64,000 nucleotides of DNA from Devosia subaequoris (GTDB lineage Bacteria > Pseudomonadota > Alphaproteobacteria > Rhizobiales > Devosiaceae), in assembly GCF_014197055.1 (NCBI RefSeq), contig NZ_JACIEW010000001.1:1-64000 (forward strand), given 5' to 3'. The notes beneath the pieces are model-generated. The model was not told the origin of the DNA. It worked only from the letters and a program-made list of their open reading frames with translations, and ran no database searches. The translations under genes and the position numbers were made by a program. Shown piece after piece: positions 43,524-53,888 of this stretch (the first letter of the stretch is position 1; each line of letters opens with the position of its first letter).

Positions 43524-44873
43524 ATGGCCGAACTGCTTTCGATCATTCTTGCAGCTGGCGAAGGCACGCGGATGAAGTCCGCCCTGCCCAAAGTGTTGCA
43601 CCCGGTCGGGGGGCTGCCCGTGGTCAGCCACGTGCTGCGGACGGCTCAGGGTTTTGGCTCGAAAGTCGCGGTTGTCGTCGGTCCCAATCATGAAGCCGTC
43701 GAGGCTGCGGTCACCCGATTTGATCCCAGTTGCCAGATCGCACGACAAGAGCAACGTCTGGGAACCGCTCATGCGGTGCAGCAAGCGAGGGCGGCCTTGG
43801 AGGCAGCGTCGGGCCACGTGCTGGTGCTTTACGCCGATACGCCTTTGGTGACGGCACGGACGATTGGCAATATCGTTTCCAAGCTGGACGACGGCGCTGA
43901 CATGGTCGTCGTTGGATTCCGGCCGGGCAATCCCACGGGCTATGGCCGGCTGCTGACAGAAGGAAGTCAGGTGCGCGCCATTCGGGAGCACAAGGACGCA
44001 ACGGACGCTGAACGGCAAATTGGTCTCTGCAATTCGGGGATTATTGGTTTCCGCAGTGACGCGCTACGAGGCGTGATTGACCGTATCGGCAATGAAAATG
44101 CCAAGGGCGAATACTATCTGACCGATGCGGTGGAGTTAGCGACGGGGGATGGTCAGCGGGTCGATTTCATCGAAGCTGACGCGGCCGAGTTGGTGGGCGT
44201 GGATAACCGCGAAAAACTGGCCGAGGCCGAAGCGACGTTTCAGCAGTTCAAGCGCAAGGAAATCATGGCTGCCGGTGTCACCCTGCGCGATCCGAACAGC
44301 GTGTGGTTTTCATGGGATACCGAAATCGGACGTGACGTGACGATTTTCCCCAATGTGGTTTTCGGGCCGGGCGTGAAAATTGCCGATAATGTCGAAATCC
44401 GCGCCTTTTGCGATGTCGAGGATGCGGTGATTGGCGAGGGGGCAAGCATTGGTCCGTTTGCCCGTATCCGGGGCGGGGCCGAGTTGGGGCCGAACGTGCA
44501 CCTGGGCAATTTTGTCGAAGTCAAAAAAAGCAAGATTGGCGCCGGGACCAAGGCGGGGCATCTGAGCTATCTCGGAGATGCTGAAATCGGGGCCAAGACC
44601 AATATCGGCGCTGGAACCATCACCTGCAATTATGATGGCGTGAACAAGGACAGGACGATTATTGGGGACAATGTGTTCATTGGCTCCAATGCTTCGCTCG
44701 TCGCCCCGGTCAGCATTGGCGATGGCGCCTACACCGCTTCGGGAAGCGTGATAACCGAGGATGTGCCCGCCGATGCGCTGGCGCTGGGACGGGCGCGGCA
44801 GGAAAACAAGCCGGGCTATGCGCCAAAACTCAAGCAACGGGCTCTGGCCAAGAAGGCGGCGAAAGGAAAATAG
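43524..44873 (+). CDS. glmU: bifunctional UDP-GlcNAc pyrophosphorylase/GlcN-1-P acetyltransferase
   Basis: The 449-residue protein has the uridylyltransferase domain (LAAGEGTRMKSALPKVLHPV, about 1-225) and a left-handed beta-helix acetyltransferase domain (about 250-449), with hexapeptide repeats and IGAGTITCNYDGVNK. It makes UDP-GlcNAc for peptidoglycan and lipid A. GGGGAGAGCGTG precedes the ATG at 43524. glmS starts one base after its stop. Confidence 0.97.
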   Translation: MAELLSIILAAGEGTRMKSALPKVLHPVGGLPVVSHVLRTAQGFGSKVAVVVGPNHEAVEAAVTRFDPSCQIARQEQRLGTAHAVQQARAALEAASGHVLVLYADTPLVTARTIGNIVSKLDDGADMVVVGFRPGNPTGYGRLLTEGSQVRAIREHKDATDAERQIGLCNSGIIGFRSDALRGVIDRIGNENAKGEYYLTDAVELATGDGQRVDFIEADAAELVGVDNREKLAEAEATFQQFKRKEIMAAGVTLRDPNSVWFSWDTEIGRDVTIFPNVVFGPGVKIADNVEIRAFCDVEDAVIGEGASIGPFARIRGGAELGPNVHLGNFVEVKKSKIGAGTKAGHLSYLGDAEIGAKTNIGAGTITCNYDGVNKDRTIIGDNVFIGSNASLVAPVSIGDGAYTASGSVITEDVPADALALGRARQENKPGYAPKLKQRALAKKAAKGK

Positions 44874-44874
44874 C

Positions 44875-46701
44875 ATGTGCGGAATCGTTGGAATTGTCGG
44901 CGATGCCCCGGTGGCCGGTCGCCTCGTGGATGCGCTGAAGCGGCTTGAATATCGCGGTTATGACAGCGCTGGCGTGGCGACGTTGGAGAACGGCGCGATT
45001 GCTCGCCGCCGGGCCGAGGGCAAGCTGGGGAATCTGGCCAGCAAGCTGGGCATGGAACCGCTCGAGGGGCATATTGGCATCGGCCATACGCGCTGGGCGA
45101 CCCATGGCGCACCGACCGAAACCAATGCCCATCCGCATGCCACCGAGCGCGTCGCCATTGTGCATAACGGCATTATCGAGAATTTCCGCGAATTGCTGGA
45201 AGACCTCGCCAGGGATGGCTATCGACCGCAGACCCAGACCGACACTGAATCAGTCGCGCTTTGGATCACGCGCGAACTGGACAATGGCGCGGAGCCGGAG
45301 CTGGCCGTGGCGCGGACGCTCAAAAAGCTCAAGGGCGCTTTCGCCCTGGCTTTCCTGTTCAAGGGGCAAAACGGGTTGCTGATTGCCGCGCGCCATGGTG
45401 CGCCGCTGGCCGTTGGCTATGGCACGACCGAAATGTACCTGGGCTCCGACGCGATGGCCTTGGCGCCATTCACCTCGCGCCTGACCTATCTCGAGGATGG
45501 CGACTGGGCGGTGATCACGCCGGCGGGAGTGACCATTCGCGACGGCAAGGACGTGCTGGTGGAGCGCGAGCAGATGGTTTCCCAAGCGTCGGCCTTGCTG
45601 GTCGACAAGGGCAATCACCGACACTTCATGGCCAAGGAGATCTATGAGCAGCCCGAAACGATCAGCCATACGCTGAGCCATTATGTGGACATGGGCGCTG
45701 AGAAGATCGCCATTCGCGAAACACTGCCGTTTGATTTTGCCGATCTGTCACGCCTGACCATAAGCGCTTGCGGCACGGCCTATTATGCCGGGGCCATCGC
45801 CAAATACTGGTTTGAGCGCTATGCGCGACTGCCGGTGGATATCGATGTTGCCTCCGAATTCCGCTACCGCGAACCGCCGCTGGAAAAGGGCGGGCTGTCG
45901 CTATTCATCTCGCAATCGGGTGAGACGGCCGATACTCTGGCGGCGCTGCGCTATTGCGCCGGACAGGGGCAGCATGTCGCCAGTTTGGTCAATACCGTGG
46001 AATCGACCATTGCGCGCGAATCCGGCGTGGTTTTTCCGATCCTGTGCGGACCGGAAATCGGCGTGGCCTCGACCAAGGCGTTGACGGCCCAGCTTACGGC
46101 ACTGGCCAGCTTGGCCATTGCAGCCGGACGGGCACGGGGGGTGGTGTCTGCCGAGCAGGAGACCGATCTGGTGCGGGCGATGACCGCGCTGCCCTCTGCC
46201 GTATCGGCGGCTCTGGCTGCCGAAGAGCAGATAATGGACATTTCCAAGCGGCTCTCCAAGGCCAAGGATGTGCTGTACCTGGGGCGTGGGGCAATGTTCC
46301 CGGTCGCAATGGAGGGGGCGCTAAAGCTCAAGGAAATCAGCTATATCCATGCTGAAGGTTATGCGGCGGGTGAACTCAAGCATGGACCCATCGCCTTGGT
46401 TGACGAGGCCATGCCAGTGATCGTGGTGGCGCCCTCGGACGAGTTGGTCGACAAGACCTTGTCAAACATGCAGGAAGTGGCGGCGCGCGGCGGGAACATC
46501 ATCCTGATCACCGATCCCGAGGGGGCGCGGACAGTTGGGCACGGCGTTGCCGATATCATCGAAATCCCGCATGTGCATAACTTTGTCGCGCCGATCCTGG
46601 CGACCATTCCGGTGCAATTGCTGGCCTATCATACTGCCGTGTTCATGGGCACCGATGTGGATCAGCCCCGCAATCTGGCCAAGTCGGTGACGGTTGAGTA
46701 G
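44875..46701 (+). CDS. glmS: glutamine--fructose-6-phosphate aminotransferase
   Basis: The 608-residue protein starts MCGIVGIVG, so Cys1 is the glutaminase nucleophile after Met removal. It has GHTRWATHGAPT and HNGIIENF in the glutaminase part, and two SIS domains (ISACGTAYYAGAIAK, SQSGETADTL, STKALTAQL, GRGAMFPVAMEGALKLKEIS). The C-terminus ends RNLAKSVTVE as in the family. It makes glucosamine-6-phosphate and forms an operon with glmU. Confidence 0.98.
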   Translation: MCGIVGIVGDAPVAGRLVDALKRLEYRGYDSAGVATLENGAIARRRAEGKLGNLASKLGMEPLEGHIGIGHTRWATHGAPTETNAHPHATERVAIVHNGIIENFRELLEDLARDGYRPQTQTDTESVALWITRELDNGAEPELAVARTLKKLKGAFALAFLFKGQNGLLIAARHGAPLAVGYGTTEMYLGSDAMALAPFTSRLTYLEDGDWAVITPAGVTIRDGKDVLVEREQMVSQASALLVDKGNHRHFMAKEIYEQPETISHTLSHYVDMGAEKIAIRETLPFDFADLSRLTISACGTAYYAGAIAKYWFERYARLPVDIDVASEFRYREPPLEKGGLSLFISQSGETADTLAALRYCAGQGQHVASLVNTVESTIARESGVVFPILCGPEIGVASTKALTAQLTALASLAIAAGRARGVVSAEQETDLVRAMTALPSAVSAALAAEEQIMDISKRLSKAKDVLYLGRGAMFPVAMEGALKLKEISYIHAEGYAAGELKHGPIALVDEAMPVIVVAPSDELVDKTLSNMQEVAARGGNIILITDPEGARTVGHGVADIIEIPHVHNFVAPILATIPVQLLAYHTAVFMGTDVDQPRNLAKSVTVE

Positions 46702-46707
46702 GGCAGG

Positions 46708-48816
46708 CTAGCCCGCCCGGATCAGCGGGATCGCAAGGTCCTTGCGGAACAGATAGAGCAGAGTGCGTGCGGCTTCGCCTTCGGGACCCGTGAGCGCAGG
46801 GTTGCGCTGCATAAGCTCTTTTGCATCGTCATGAGCGAATTCGAGCAGGTGCCGATGCACGTCCGGTACCGCCAGGCGATAGCCGGGCATGCCGGACTGG
46901 CGGGTGCCCAGCACATCACCCTGGCCGCGCAGTTCAAGGTCGCGCTCGGCGATCAGGAAGCCATCCTCGGTGGATTTTATGGTTTCGAGCCGAGCCTTGG
47001 CGGTTTCCGAAAGCGGGTCCTTGTAGAGCAGCAGGCAGGCCGAGCGCTGGGAGCCACGACCAACACGGCCACGCAACTGGTGCAATTGGGCCAGGCCAAA
47101 TCGTTCGGCGTGTTCGATGATCACAATGGTAGCGTTTGGGACATCGACACCGACTTCGATAACCGTGGTGGCCACCAACAGCTTGATTTCATTGTCCTTG
47201 AAGCGTTGCATGATGTCCTGCTTGGCGGCGGCAGACATGCGACCATGGACCAGAGCCACCTGGTCGTTGAAGACCTCTTTAAGCTCGGCGAAACGATCCT
47301 CGGCTGAGACCACCTCCAGCGTTTCGCTTTCTTCGACCAGCGGACAGACCCAGTATGCCTGCGCGCCTTCGGCCAGGCGCGACTGGAGCCGAGAGACAAC
47401 GCGATCATAGTCACCAATGGACAGGACGGCGGTGTCGATAGGCTGGCGGCCGCGCGGTTTTTCGCGCAGCACGCTGACAGCCATGTCGCCGAAATGGGTC
47501 AGCACCAGCGTGCGGGGAATGGGCGTGGCCGTCATCACCAGCAGATCGGTGTGGCGGCCCTTGTCGGACAAAGCCAGACGTTGGTGCACGCCGAAGCGAT
47601 GCTGTTCATCGACGACTGTCAGGCCCAGATCGTGAAAGGCAATATCGGACTGGAACAGGGCGTGGGTGCCAACGGCAATGGATATTGTGCCATCCGCGAG
47701 CCCGGCCAGGATGGCGCGCCGTTCGGCTGCTGGCATCTTGCCGGTCAGCAAGGCGCAGGTGAGGCCTGCGGCTTCGCAAAGTGGCTGGATGGTCCGGAAG
47801 TGCTGTGAGGCCAGGAGTTCAGTAGGGGCCATGAGGGCGGACTGTGCGCCGCTCTCGGCCATCGCGGCCATGGCCATGAGAGCGACGACAGTCTTGCCGG
47901 AGCCGACATCACCCTGCAAGAGGCGCGACATGCGATCAGGCGCGGCGAGGTCGGTACGGATTTCCACCAAGGCTTGTTGCTGGCCATCCGTGAGGGAGAA
48001 GGGCAGGGCGGCGGCGATCTTCTCCGAGATTGCGCCGGTGAAGCTGCGAGCGACGCCGCGGGCCGAGACCATGCTCGAGCGTACCAATTGCAGTGTGATC
48101 TGGCCGGCCAGATATTCGTCATAGGCCAGGCGTTGACGGGCAGGGGACCAGAGCTCGGCCTGTTCGGGGTTTTCGGGCAGGTGCACCATGCGGATGGCCT
48201 GGACAAAGCCTGGCCAGTTCCGCTTTGCCATGGTTTCAGGCGCAATCCATTCGGGCAGGTCGGGCACGGTGTCAACGGCCTGCCGCACCAGCTTGGCCAG
48301 GGCTTTCGAACTGAGACCATTGGTCAGCGGATAGACGGGCTCGACGAGCGGGAGGGTTTCCAATTTGTCCGGCTCGACCACGTAATCGGGGTGCGTGATC
48401 TGCTTTTCGCCGTTGAAGAACCCAATCTGGCCGGAGACATAGCGCTCCTCGCCGACAGGCAATGAGCGCTCAACCCACCCGCCCTGGGCGCGGAAAAAGA
48501 CCAGCTGCACGTCCCCGGTGTTGTCATGGGCGAAAACCCGATGCGGGACATGCGGCTTACCGCGTGGGGGTGGCTGGTGCCGGTCGATATGAAGACGCAA
48601 GGTGACGATCTGGTTGAGATAGGCTTCAGCAATTCCAACCTGCCGCCGGCGGTCGACCACGCCGGACGGCATGTGCATGAGCACGTCGAGAACGATGGCC
48701 TCCTGTCCATCCGGCGCGCCGAAATAGCGGGTCAATAGCGCAGCCAGCTTGTCGCCGACACCTTTGATGGTGTGCAGCGACCGGAATAGCGGCAGAAGGT
48801 TCTGTGGGCGGGACAT
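46708..48816 (-). CDS. recG: ATP-dependent DNA helicase RecG
   Basis: The 702-residue protein has the wedge/OB domain (about 1-260: HMPSGVVDRRRQV and on) and a helicase core with Walker A GDVGSGKTVVALMAM, DEQHRFGVHQR, MTATPIPRTLVLTHFGD, VHGRMSAAAKQ and QLRGRVGRGSQRSACLLLY. It rewinds stalled forks and migrates Holliday junctions. It is convergent with glmS (7 bp between stops) and divergent from the small membrane protein-sdhE-mfd group. Confidence 0.97.
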   Translation of the reverse strand: MSRPQNLLPLFRSLHTIKGVGDKLAALLTRYFGAPDGQEAIVLDVLMHMPSGVVDRRRQVGIAEAYLNQIVTLRLHIDRHQPPPRGKPHVPHRVFAHDNTGDVQLVFFRAQGGWVERSLPVGEERYVSGQIGFFNGEKQITHPDYVVEPDKLETLPLVEPVYPLTNGLSSKALAKLVRQAVDTVPDLPEWIAPETMAKRNWPGFVQAIRMVHLPENPEQAELWSPARQRLAYDEYLAGQITLQLVRSSMVSARGVARSFTGAISEKIAAALPFSLTDGQQQALVEIRTDLAAPDRMSRLLQGDVGSGKTVVALMAMAAMAESGAQSALMAPTELLASQHFRTIQPLCEAAGLTCALLTGKMPAAERRAILAGLADGTISIAVGTHALFQSDIAFHDLGLTVVDEQHRFGVHQRLALSDKGRHTDLLVMTATPIPRTLVLTHFGDMAVSVLREKPRGRQPIDTAVLSIGDYDRVVSRLQSRLAEGAQAYWVCPLVEESETLEVVSAEDRFAELKEVFNDQVALVHGRMSAAAKQDIMQRFKDNEIKLLVATTVIEVGVDVPNATIVIIEHAERFGLAQLHQLRGRVGRGSQRSACLLLYKDPLSETAKARLETIKSTEDGFLIAERDLELRGQGDVLGTRQSGMPGYRLAVPDVHRHLLEFAHDDAKELMQRNPALTGPEGEAARTLLYLFRKDLAIPLIRAG

Positions 48817-48969
48817 GGCGCTTATCTTGCCTCGATTCCGGGCAATGGGGCAGTCGTCGGCGTTGTGGGATCAAGAATAGTGTGGAGGAAAGGGGGAAAA
48901 ATAAGATTGCCCCTATCCAGACAAGGGTCAGTTAGTGTGATGCATGGTCAATGCCGGTCAGGAGGCCGC

Positions 48970-49128
48970 ATGGATCGCGTATTATCCTTCTTGCTTAACA
49001 TTGGTATGCCACGCCGCCTGGTAGACGGGCTGCGCCGACGCCCCCTTCTGGCGATCGTGTTGATTGGCGCTCTGGCCTGGGTGCCCGTGATCGTGCTGGT
49101 CTGGCTGTTCCTGCGCTTGCTGGGCTGA
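48970..49128 (+). CDS. small membrane protein (52 aa)
   Basis: The peptide (MDRVLSFLLNIGMPRRLVDG, then a basic RRR stretch and LLAIVLIGALAWVPVIVLVW) has one C-terminal membrane helix. CAGGAGGCCGC before the ATG at 48970 gives a strong ribosome-binding site and supports a real gene. Function unknown. It lies between recG and sdhE. Confidence 0.65.
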   Translation: MDRVLSFLLNIGMPRRLVDGLRRRPLLAIVLIGALAWVPVIVLVWLFLRLLG

Positions 49129-49183
49129 CAAGCTGGTACTTTGCGCGTAAAGAACCTGTCCAAATCGCGAACATTTTTCAATC

Positions 49184-49474
49184 ATGGGTGTCCAGATGAC
49201 AGCCGGTGAGGACATTGCTATCCGCCGCAAACGCCTACGTTACAGGGCGTGGCATCGTGGCACCAAGGAAATGGACCTGATTCTGGGGCCGTTTGCCGAT
49301 GCCAATGTCGAGGCCTTCGACGGCCCGGCCCTGGACCGGCTCGAAACGCTGATGAATGAGGAAGACCCGCCGCTGCTCAAATGGGTGATGCGGCAGGAGG
49401 ACCCGCCCGCCCATATCGACACAGACTTTCTCAATCTGGTGATTGCCGACCACCAGTCCCGGATCGAAAAATGA
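49184..49474 (+). CDS. sdhE: succinate dehydrogenase FAD assembly factor
   Basis: The 96-residue protein matches SdhE (DUF339): RRKRLRYRAWHRGTKEMDLI with the RGxxE motif (RGTKE), GPALDRLETLMNEEDPPLLKW and a final Leu/Ile-rich helix. It helps covalent flavinylation of SdhA. Its stop overlaps the mfd start (ATGA). An internal ATG at 49196 is an alternative start; neither has a strong ribosome-binding site. Confidence 0.93.
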   Translation: MGVQMTAGEDIAIRRKRLRYRAWHRGTKEMDLILGPFADANVEAFDGPALDRLETLMNEEDPPLLKWVMRQEDPPAHIDTDFLNLVIADHQSRIEK

Positions 49475-52400
49475 ATGAACTGACCGGGGTGGCACCACTA
49501 GTGCGCACCATCTCCAATGTGCCTGACGGCATGCAGCCAATGGTGCTGGCGCAACTGGTCGAACAGCGCCTGAAGGATGCGCCGCAGGATGCTGCGAGCT
49601 TGGTCTTTGTGGCGCGCGATGGCCGGCGCATGCTGCGCATGGCGGAAATTCTGAGCGCCATATTGCCGGGGCACACCATTCTCACGCTGCCGGCCTGGGA
49701 CTGTCTACCCTATGACCGTGTCTCGCCCAATACGGTGACCATTGCGGCGCGCATGAACGCGCTCGCGGCCCTCACCAGCGGTGCAAGCGGGGCAATTGTG
49801 CTCACCGCAGTCAATGCGTTGATTCAGAAATTGCCGCCGCGCGATCTGGTCGAAACGATGAGCTTTTCGGCCGCAGTCGGCCGTATGGTCGACAGCGACA
49901 AGCTGATCGCCTGGGCCGCCAACAATGGATATCTGCGCGTGCCTACCGTGCGCGAAAGTGGTGAGTTCGCCGTGCGGGGTGGACTGGTTGACCTTTTTCC
50001 GGCCGGGTCAAACGCGCCTTTGCGCTTCGATTTCTTCGGCAGCCAGCTTGAATCGATCCGGACATTCGATCCCGACAGCCAACGCACGACAGGCACACTC
50101 AAGCGCATCGACCTGACGCCGATGAGTGAAGTTGTGCTCAATGAAGAGACTATTCGGCGTTTCCGGCAGAACTATACCGCAGCCTTTGGCGGCAATACCG
50201 TGGATGATGCGCTCTATGCGTCAGTTAGTGGCGGCGCGCGCTATTCGGGCACCGAGCATTGGTTGCCATTCTTCTACGACCACATGGATCGCCTCGCAGA
50301 CTATGTCGGAGATGCGCCATTTGTGTTCGACGATCAGGTGGCCGAGGCCTTTGTCGAACGCGCCGAGCAGATCCGCGACTATTACGATGCGCGTGAAACC
50401 GCTCGGCAGGAACCCAAGGTCGCCGGGGGTGGCGCACCCTATAAACCGATCAAGCCAGAGCTGCTCTATGATCTTGATGCTGTGCCGACCCAGTTGGCAG
50501 GCGCTTCGGTGGTGCGGCTCTCGCCGTTCCTTTCACCGGACACGGCACGGGGCGACGATGCTGGCGGGCATATTGCGCCGAGCTTTGCGGCGGAACGGGC
50601 GGCATCCGACGTCAATCTGTTCCAGGCGGTTGTTGACCGGTTGCTGGCCGAACGGCGCGAAGGGCGCAGGGCGGTCATCGCGTGCTGGAGTGCGGGCACC
50701 CGTGATCGCATGGCCCAGGTGCTCAAGGATCACGGGCTGACCAATCCACGGCTGGCCGAAAACTGGCGTGATGCAGAGACCACGAGCGCAGCGACTACGT
50801 CGCTGGTAGTGCTGCCGCTTGAAACAGGATTCGAGACCCGGGATCTGCTGGTCCTTTCCGAGCAGGACATCCTGGGCGAACGCATTCTCCGGCCGCAGCG
50901 GCGGAAGAAGGCGTCGGATGCCCTGACCGAGGCGGCGAGCCTGAGCGCAGGCGATCTCGTAGTGCATGTGGACCATGGTATCGGGCGGTTCCTGGGGCTC
51001 AAGGTGATTGAGGCAGGTGGGGCGCCGCATGAATGCGTCGAACTACAATATGCCGGTGATACCAAGCTATACCTGCCGGTCGAGAATATTGAGCTGCTGA
51101 CCCGCTATGGCTCCGATGATGCTTCGGTAACTCTTGACAAGCTGGGCGGCGTCGCCTGGCAGGCCAAGAAGGGCAAACTCAAGAAACGCATCCGCGAAAT
51201 GGCGGAGCAACTGATCAAGCTGGCGGCGCAGCGGCTACTCACCAAGGCCGATGTGGTCGATCTCAACACTGGCGCCTATGACGAGTTTGCGGCGCGTTTC
51301 CCTTATGAGGAAACCGAAGACCAGCTCAATGCCATCGAGGCGGTGTTTGACGACATTTCCTCGGGCAAGGTCATGGACCGGCTGGTGTGCGGCGATGTGG
51401 GCTTCGGCAAGACCGAGGTGGCGCTTCGGGCAGCCTTTGCAGTGGCCCTGAGCGGCAAGCAGGTGGCCGTGGTGGTGCCAACGACATTGTTGGCGCGACA
51501 ACATTTCAAGACCTTCTCGGAACGGTTCAACGGCCTGCCGGTGCGGGTGCGCCAGGCCTCGCGCATGGTGCCTTCTGCCGAGTTGAAGGCCACCAGGGAG
51601 GGATTGGCGGACGGCCAGGTCGATATCGTGGTGGGTACGCATGCGCTTTTGTCGAAATCGATCAAGTTCAACGATCTGGGGCTTCTCATTATCGATGAGG
51701 AGCAGCATTTCGGTGTGGGCCACAAGGAGCGCCTGAAAGAGCTCAAGGCCAATGTGCATGTGCTGACACTCACCGCGACGCCGATTCCGCGTACTCTACA
51801 GCTTGCATTGACCGGCGTGCGCGATTTGAGCCTGTTGGCCACGCCGCCGGTGGATCGGCTCGCGATCCGCACCTTCATTTCGCCGTTCGATCCACTGTCG
51901 ATCCGGGAAGCACTGCTGCGCGAAAAGTATCGCGGGGGGCAGAGCTTCTACGTCGTGCCCCGGATCAAGGACCAACCCGACATTGCCGAGTTCCTGCGCC
52001 AACAGGTGCCGGAAGTTAGCTTCGTGGTGGCCAACGGTCAGATGCCGCCGGGTGAACTCGACGACATCATGAATGCGTTCTACGACAACAAATTCGATGT
52101 GCTGCTGGCGACGACGATCGTAGAGTCGGGGCTCGATATTCCCAATGCCAATACGCTGATTGTACATCGTGCCGACCAGTTCGGGTTGGCGCAGCTCTAT
52201 CAAATTCGGGGCCGCATCGGCCGGGCCAAGCAGCGCGCCTATGCACTGTTCACCGTGCCGCCCGACCGAAAACTGACCGATACGGCAGAGCGCCGGCTGG
52301 GCGTGTTGCAGTCGCTCGAAAGCCTTGGCGCCGGTTTCCAGCTTGCCAGCCACGATCTGGATATTCGCGGGGCAGGGAACCTGCTTGGTGACGAGCAGTC

Positions 52401-52959
52401 CGGTCATATCCGGGAGGTCGGTTTCGAACTCTACCAGGCGATGCTGGAAGAGGCCGTCGCCAATCTCAAGAGCGGCGAGGATGAATACGAGGACCGCAAC
52501 GAATGGAGCCCGCAAATCTCGCTGGGCATGCCGGTCATGATTCCGGAGAGCTACGTTCCAGACCTGCAATTGCGCATGCAGCTTTATCGCAAGCTGGGCG
52601 ACCTGAACGAGATGCGCGATATCGATGCGGCCGGCGCAGAACTGATCGACCGTTTCGGTCCACTTCCAGAGGAAGTCGAGGCCTTGCTCAAAGTGATCCT
52701 GGTGAAGTCGCTGTGCCGCCAGGCTAATGTTGAAAAGGTCGATGCAGGGCCGAAAGGCGCGGTCATCAGCTTGCGCAATAATGAGTTCCCCAATCCCGCC
52801 GGTCTGGTGAAGCTGGTCAGCGATCCGGGTAATCAGGTTCGGATCAAGCCCGATCAGAAACTCGTGTTCGCGCGCAATTGGCCCAGTGCCGAGCAGCGAC
52901 TAAAGGGGGCTGCGGCAATCTTGTCAAAGCTCGCAAAACTGGCGGAAACCGAGGCTTGA
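49471..52959 (+). CDS. mfd: transcription-repair coupling factor Mfd
   Basis: The 1162-residue protein has the UvrB-like N-terminal domain (about 30-370), the RNA polymerase-interacting domain (LVVHVDHGIGRFLGL, near 500), a helicase core with CGDVGFGKTEVALRAAF, IDEEQHFGVGHKERLK, LTATPIPRTLQLALTG and GRIGRAKQRAYALF, and the C-terminal regulatory domain (about 1010-1162). It removes stalled RNA polymerase and recruits UvrA. The ATG overlaps the sdhE stop. Confidence 0.97.
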   Translation: MNELTGVAPLVRTISNVPDGMQPMVLAQLVEQRLKDAPQDAASLVFVARDGRRMLRMAEILSAILPGHTILTLPAWDCLPYDRVSPNTVTIAARMNALAALTSGASGAIVLTAVNALIQKLPPRDLVETMSFSAAVGRMVDSDKLIAWAANNGYLRVPTVRESGEFAVRGGLVDLFPAGSNAPLRFDFFGSQLESIRTFDPDSQRTTGTLKRIDLTPMSEVVLNEETIRRFRQNYTAAFGGNTVDDALYASVSGGARYSGTEHWLPFFYDHMDRLADYVGDAPFVFDDQVAEAFVERAEQIRDYYDARETARQEPKVAGGGAPYKPIKPELLYDLDAVPTQLAGASVVRLSPFLSPDTARGDDAGGHIAPSFAAERAASDVNLFQAVVDRLLAERREGRRAVIACWSAGTRDRMAQVLKDHGLTNPRLAENWRDAETTSAATTSLVVLPLETGFETRDLLVLSEQDILGERILRPQRRKKASDALTEAASLSAGDLVVHVDHGIGRFLGLKVIEAGGAPHECVELQYAGDTKLYLPVENIELLTRYGSDDASVTLDKLGGVAWQAKKGKLKKRIREMAEQLIKLAAQRLLTKADVVDLNTGAYDEFAARFPYEETEDQLNAIEAVFDDISSGKVMDRLVCGDVGFGKTEVALRAAFAVALSGKQVAVVVPTTLLARQHFKTFSERFNGLPVRVRQASRMVPSAELKATREGLADGQVDIVVGTHALLSKSIKFNDLGLLIIDEEQHFGVGHKERLKELKANVHVLTLTATPIPRTLQLALTGVRDLSLLATPPVDRLAIRTFISPFDPLSIREALLREKYRGGQSFYVVPRIKDQPDIAEFLRQQVPEVSFVVANGQMPPGELDDIMNAFYDNKFDVLLATTIVESGLDIPNANTLIVHRADQFGLAQLYQIRGRIGRAKQRAYALFTVPPDRKLTDTAERRLGVLQSLESLGAGFQLASHDLDIRGAGNLLGDEQSGHIREVGFELYQAMLEEAVANLKSGEDEYEDRNEWSPQISLGMPVMIPESYVPDLQLRMQLYRKLGDLNEMRDIDAAGAELIDRFGPLPEEVEALLKVILVKSLCRQANVEKVDAGPKGAVISLRNNEFPNPAGLVKLVSDPGNQVRIKPDQKLVFARNWPSAEQRLKGAAAILSKLAKLAETEA

Positions 52960-53104
52960 GGGCCACGGTGCCAACGATATAACTCATAATGTTTTGGCAA
53001 GGGTGATCGGTCATGTTATTGCCCGATTTGAGCCCTTGAAGGGCAGTTCGAATTTACGGGCGGTTTTGCGCCGCCGGGACCGCCAAGGAAGGCAAGGACA
53101 TTCT

Positions 53105-53833
53105 ATGACTTTCAGGAAACCCCTCGTCGCCAGTGTTGCGGTAGCTGCACTGATGCTCTCCCCGATTGCTTCGACAGCACAGGAGACGACGACCGAGGCG
53201 CCGGCCGCCGAAGCAGCGCCCGCCGAAGGCTCCGCTACCGAAGATGTTGCCGCCGCCGTTGATGACCTGGCCTCGCAGAACTGGCTCAAGGTCTGTGATC
53301 CGCTGCCCGACGGGCAGAAGGCCTGTCTGATGCGCCAGGTGGTGCTGGCAAATGGCCAGTTCCTCGGCTCGTTCCTGCTGCGCGACGATCCCGGCCAGGA
53401 AAGCCGCCTGCTGGCCGTGGCTGCAGTGCCGCTTGGCGTGCTGCTGCCCTTTGGCCTGACCTGGCAGATCGACAATGCCAAGCCGGTTCGCGTGCCCTAT
53501 ATGCTGTGCGACGTGCAGTCGTGCTCAACCCAGCTCGTTATCAATGAACAGTACGTTAATTCGCTCAAGCGCGGGGCCACTCTGACGCTGACCGCGAAGA
53601 ACCGACAGAACCAGGACCTTTCCGTGGAGATCGACCTGTCCGGTTTCACCGCCACCTATGATGGCGATGCCGCGCTGACCTTCGAGCAGCTGCAGCAGCA
53701 GGAATCGGGTCAGAACGCGCTAGAGCAGGTGCTGCAGGATCGTGCCGAGCAGCTTCGTCAGCAGTTGTCGGGCGAGGGTGCCGAAACCCCCGCCGGCGAG
53801 GACGCCGCCGCCGAAGAAACCCCGGCGCAATAA
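53105..53833 (+). CDS. invasion-associated locus B (IalB) family protein
   Basis: The 242-residue protein has a signal peptide (LVASVAVAALMLSPIASTAQ, about 1-26), a Glu/Ala-rich linker, and an IalB domain (about 55-200: NWLKVCDPLPDGQKACLMRQ, LLPFGLTWQID, VPYMLCDVQSC). The four Cys in these pieces should form disulphides. The C-terminal 45 residues are Gln/Glu-rich. IalB proteins are periplasmic; their molecular role is unknown outside Bartonella. AAGGACATTCT precedes the ATG at 53105. A strong terminator follows. Confidence 0.9.
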   Translation: MTFRKPLVASVAVAALMLSPIASTAQETTTEAPAAEAAPAEGSATEDVAAAVDDLASQNWLKVCDPLPDGQKACLMRQVVLANGQFLGSFLLRDDPGQESRLLAVAAVPLGVLLPFGLTWQIDNAKPVRVPYMLCDVQSCSTQLVINEQYVNSLKRGATLTLTAKNRQNQDLSVEIDLSGFTATYDGDAALTFEQLQQQESGQNALEQVLQDRAEQLRQQLSGEGAETPAGEDAAAEETPAQ

Positions 53834-53855
53834 GCCAGCCGGGATCAGTTTCGAG

Positions 53856-53881
53856 AGGGCGCGGGTGACCGCGCCTTTTTT
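53856..53881 (+). terminator. Rho-independent terminator after the IalB gene
   Basis: GGCGCGG (53858-53864) pairs with CCGCGCC (53869-53875) around GTGA, followed by TTTTTTG. It also lies just after the end of the reverse-strand UbiH-like gene and could serve it in part. Confidence 0.9.
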
Positions 53882-53888
53882 GTTGGGC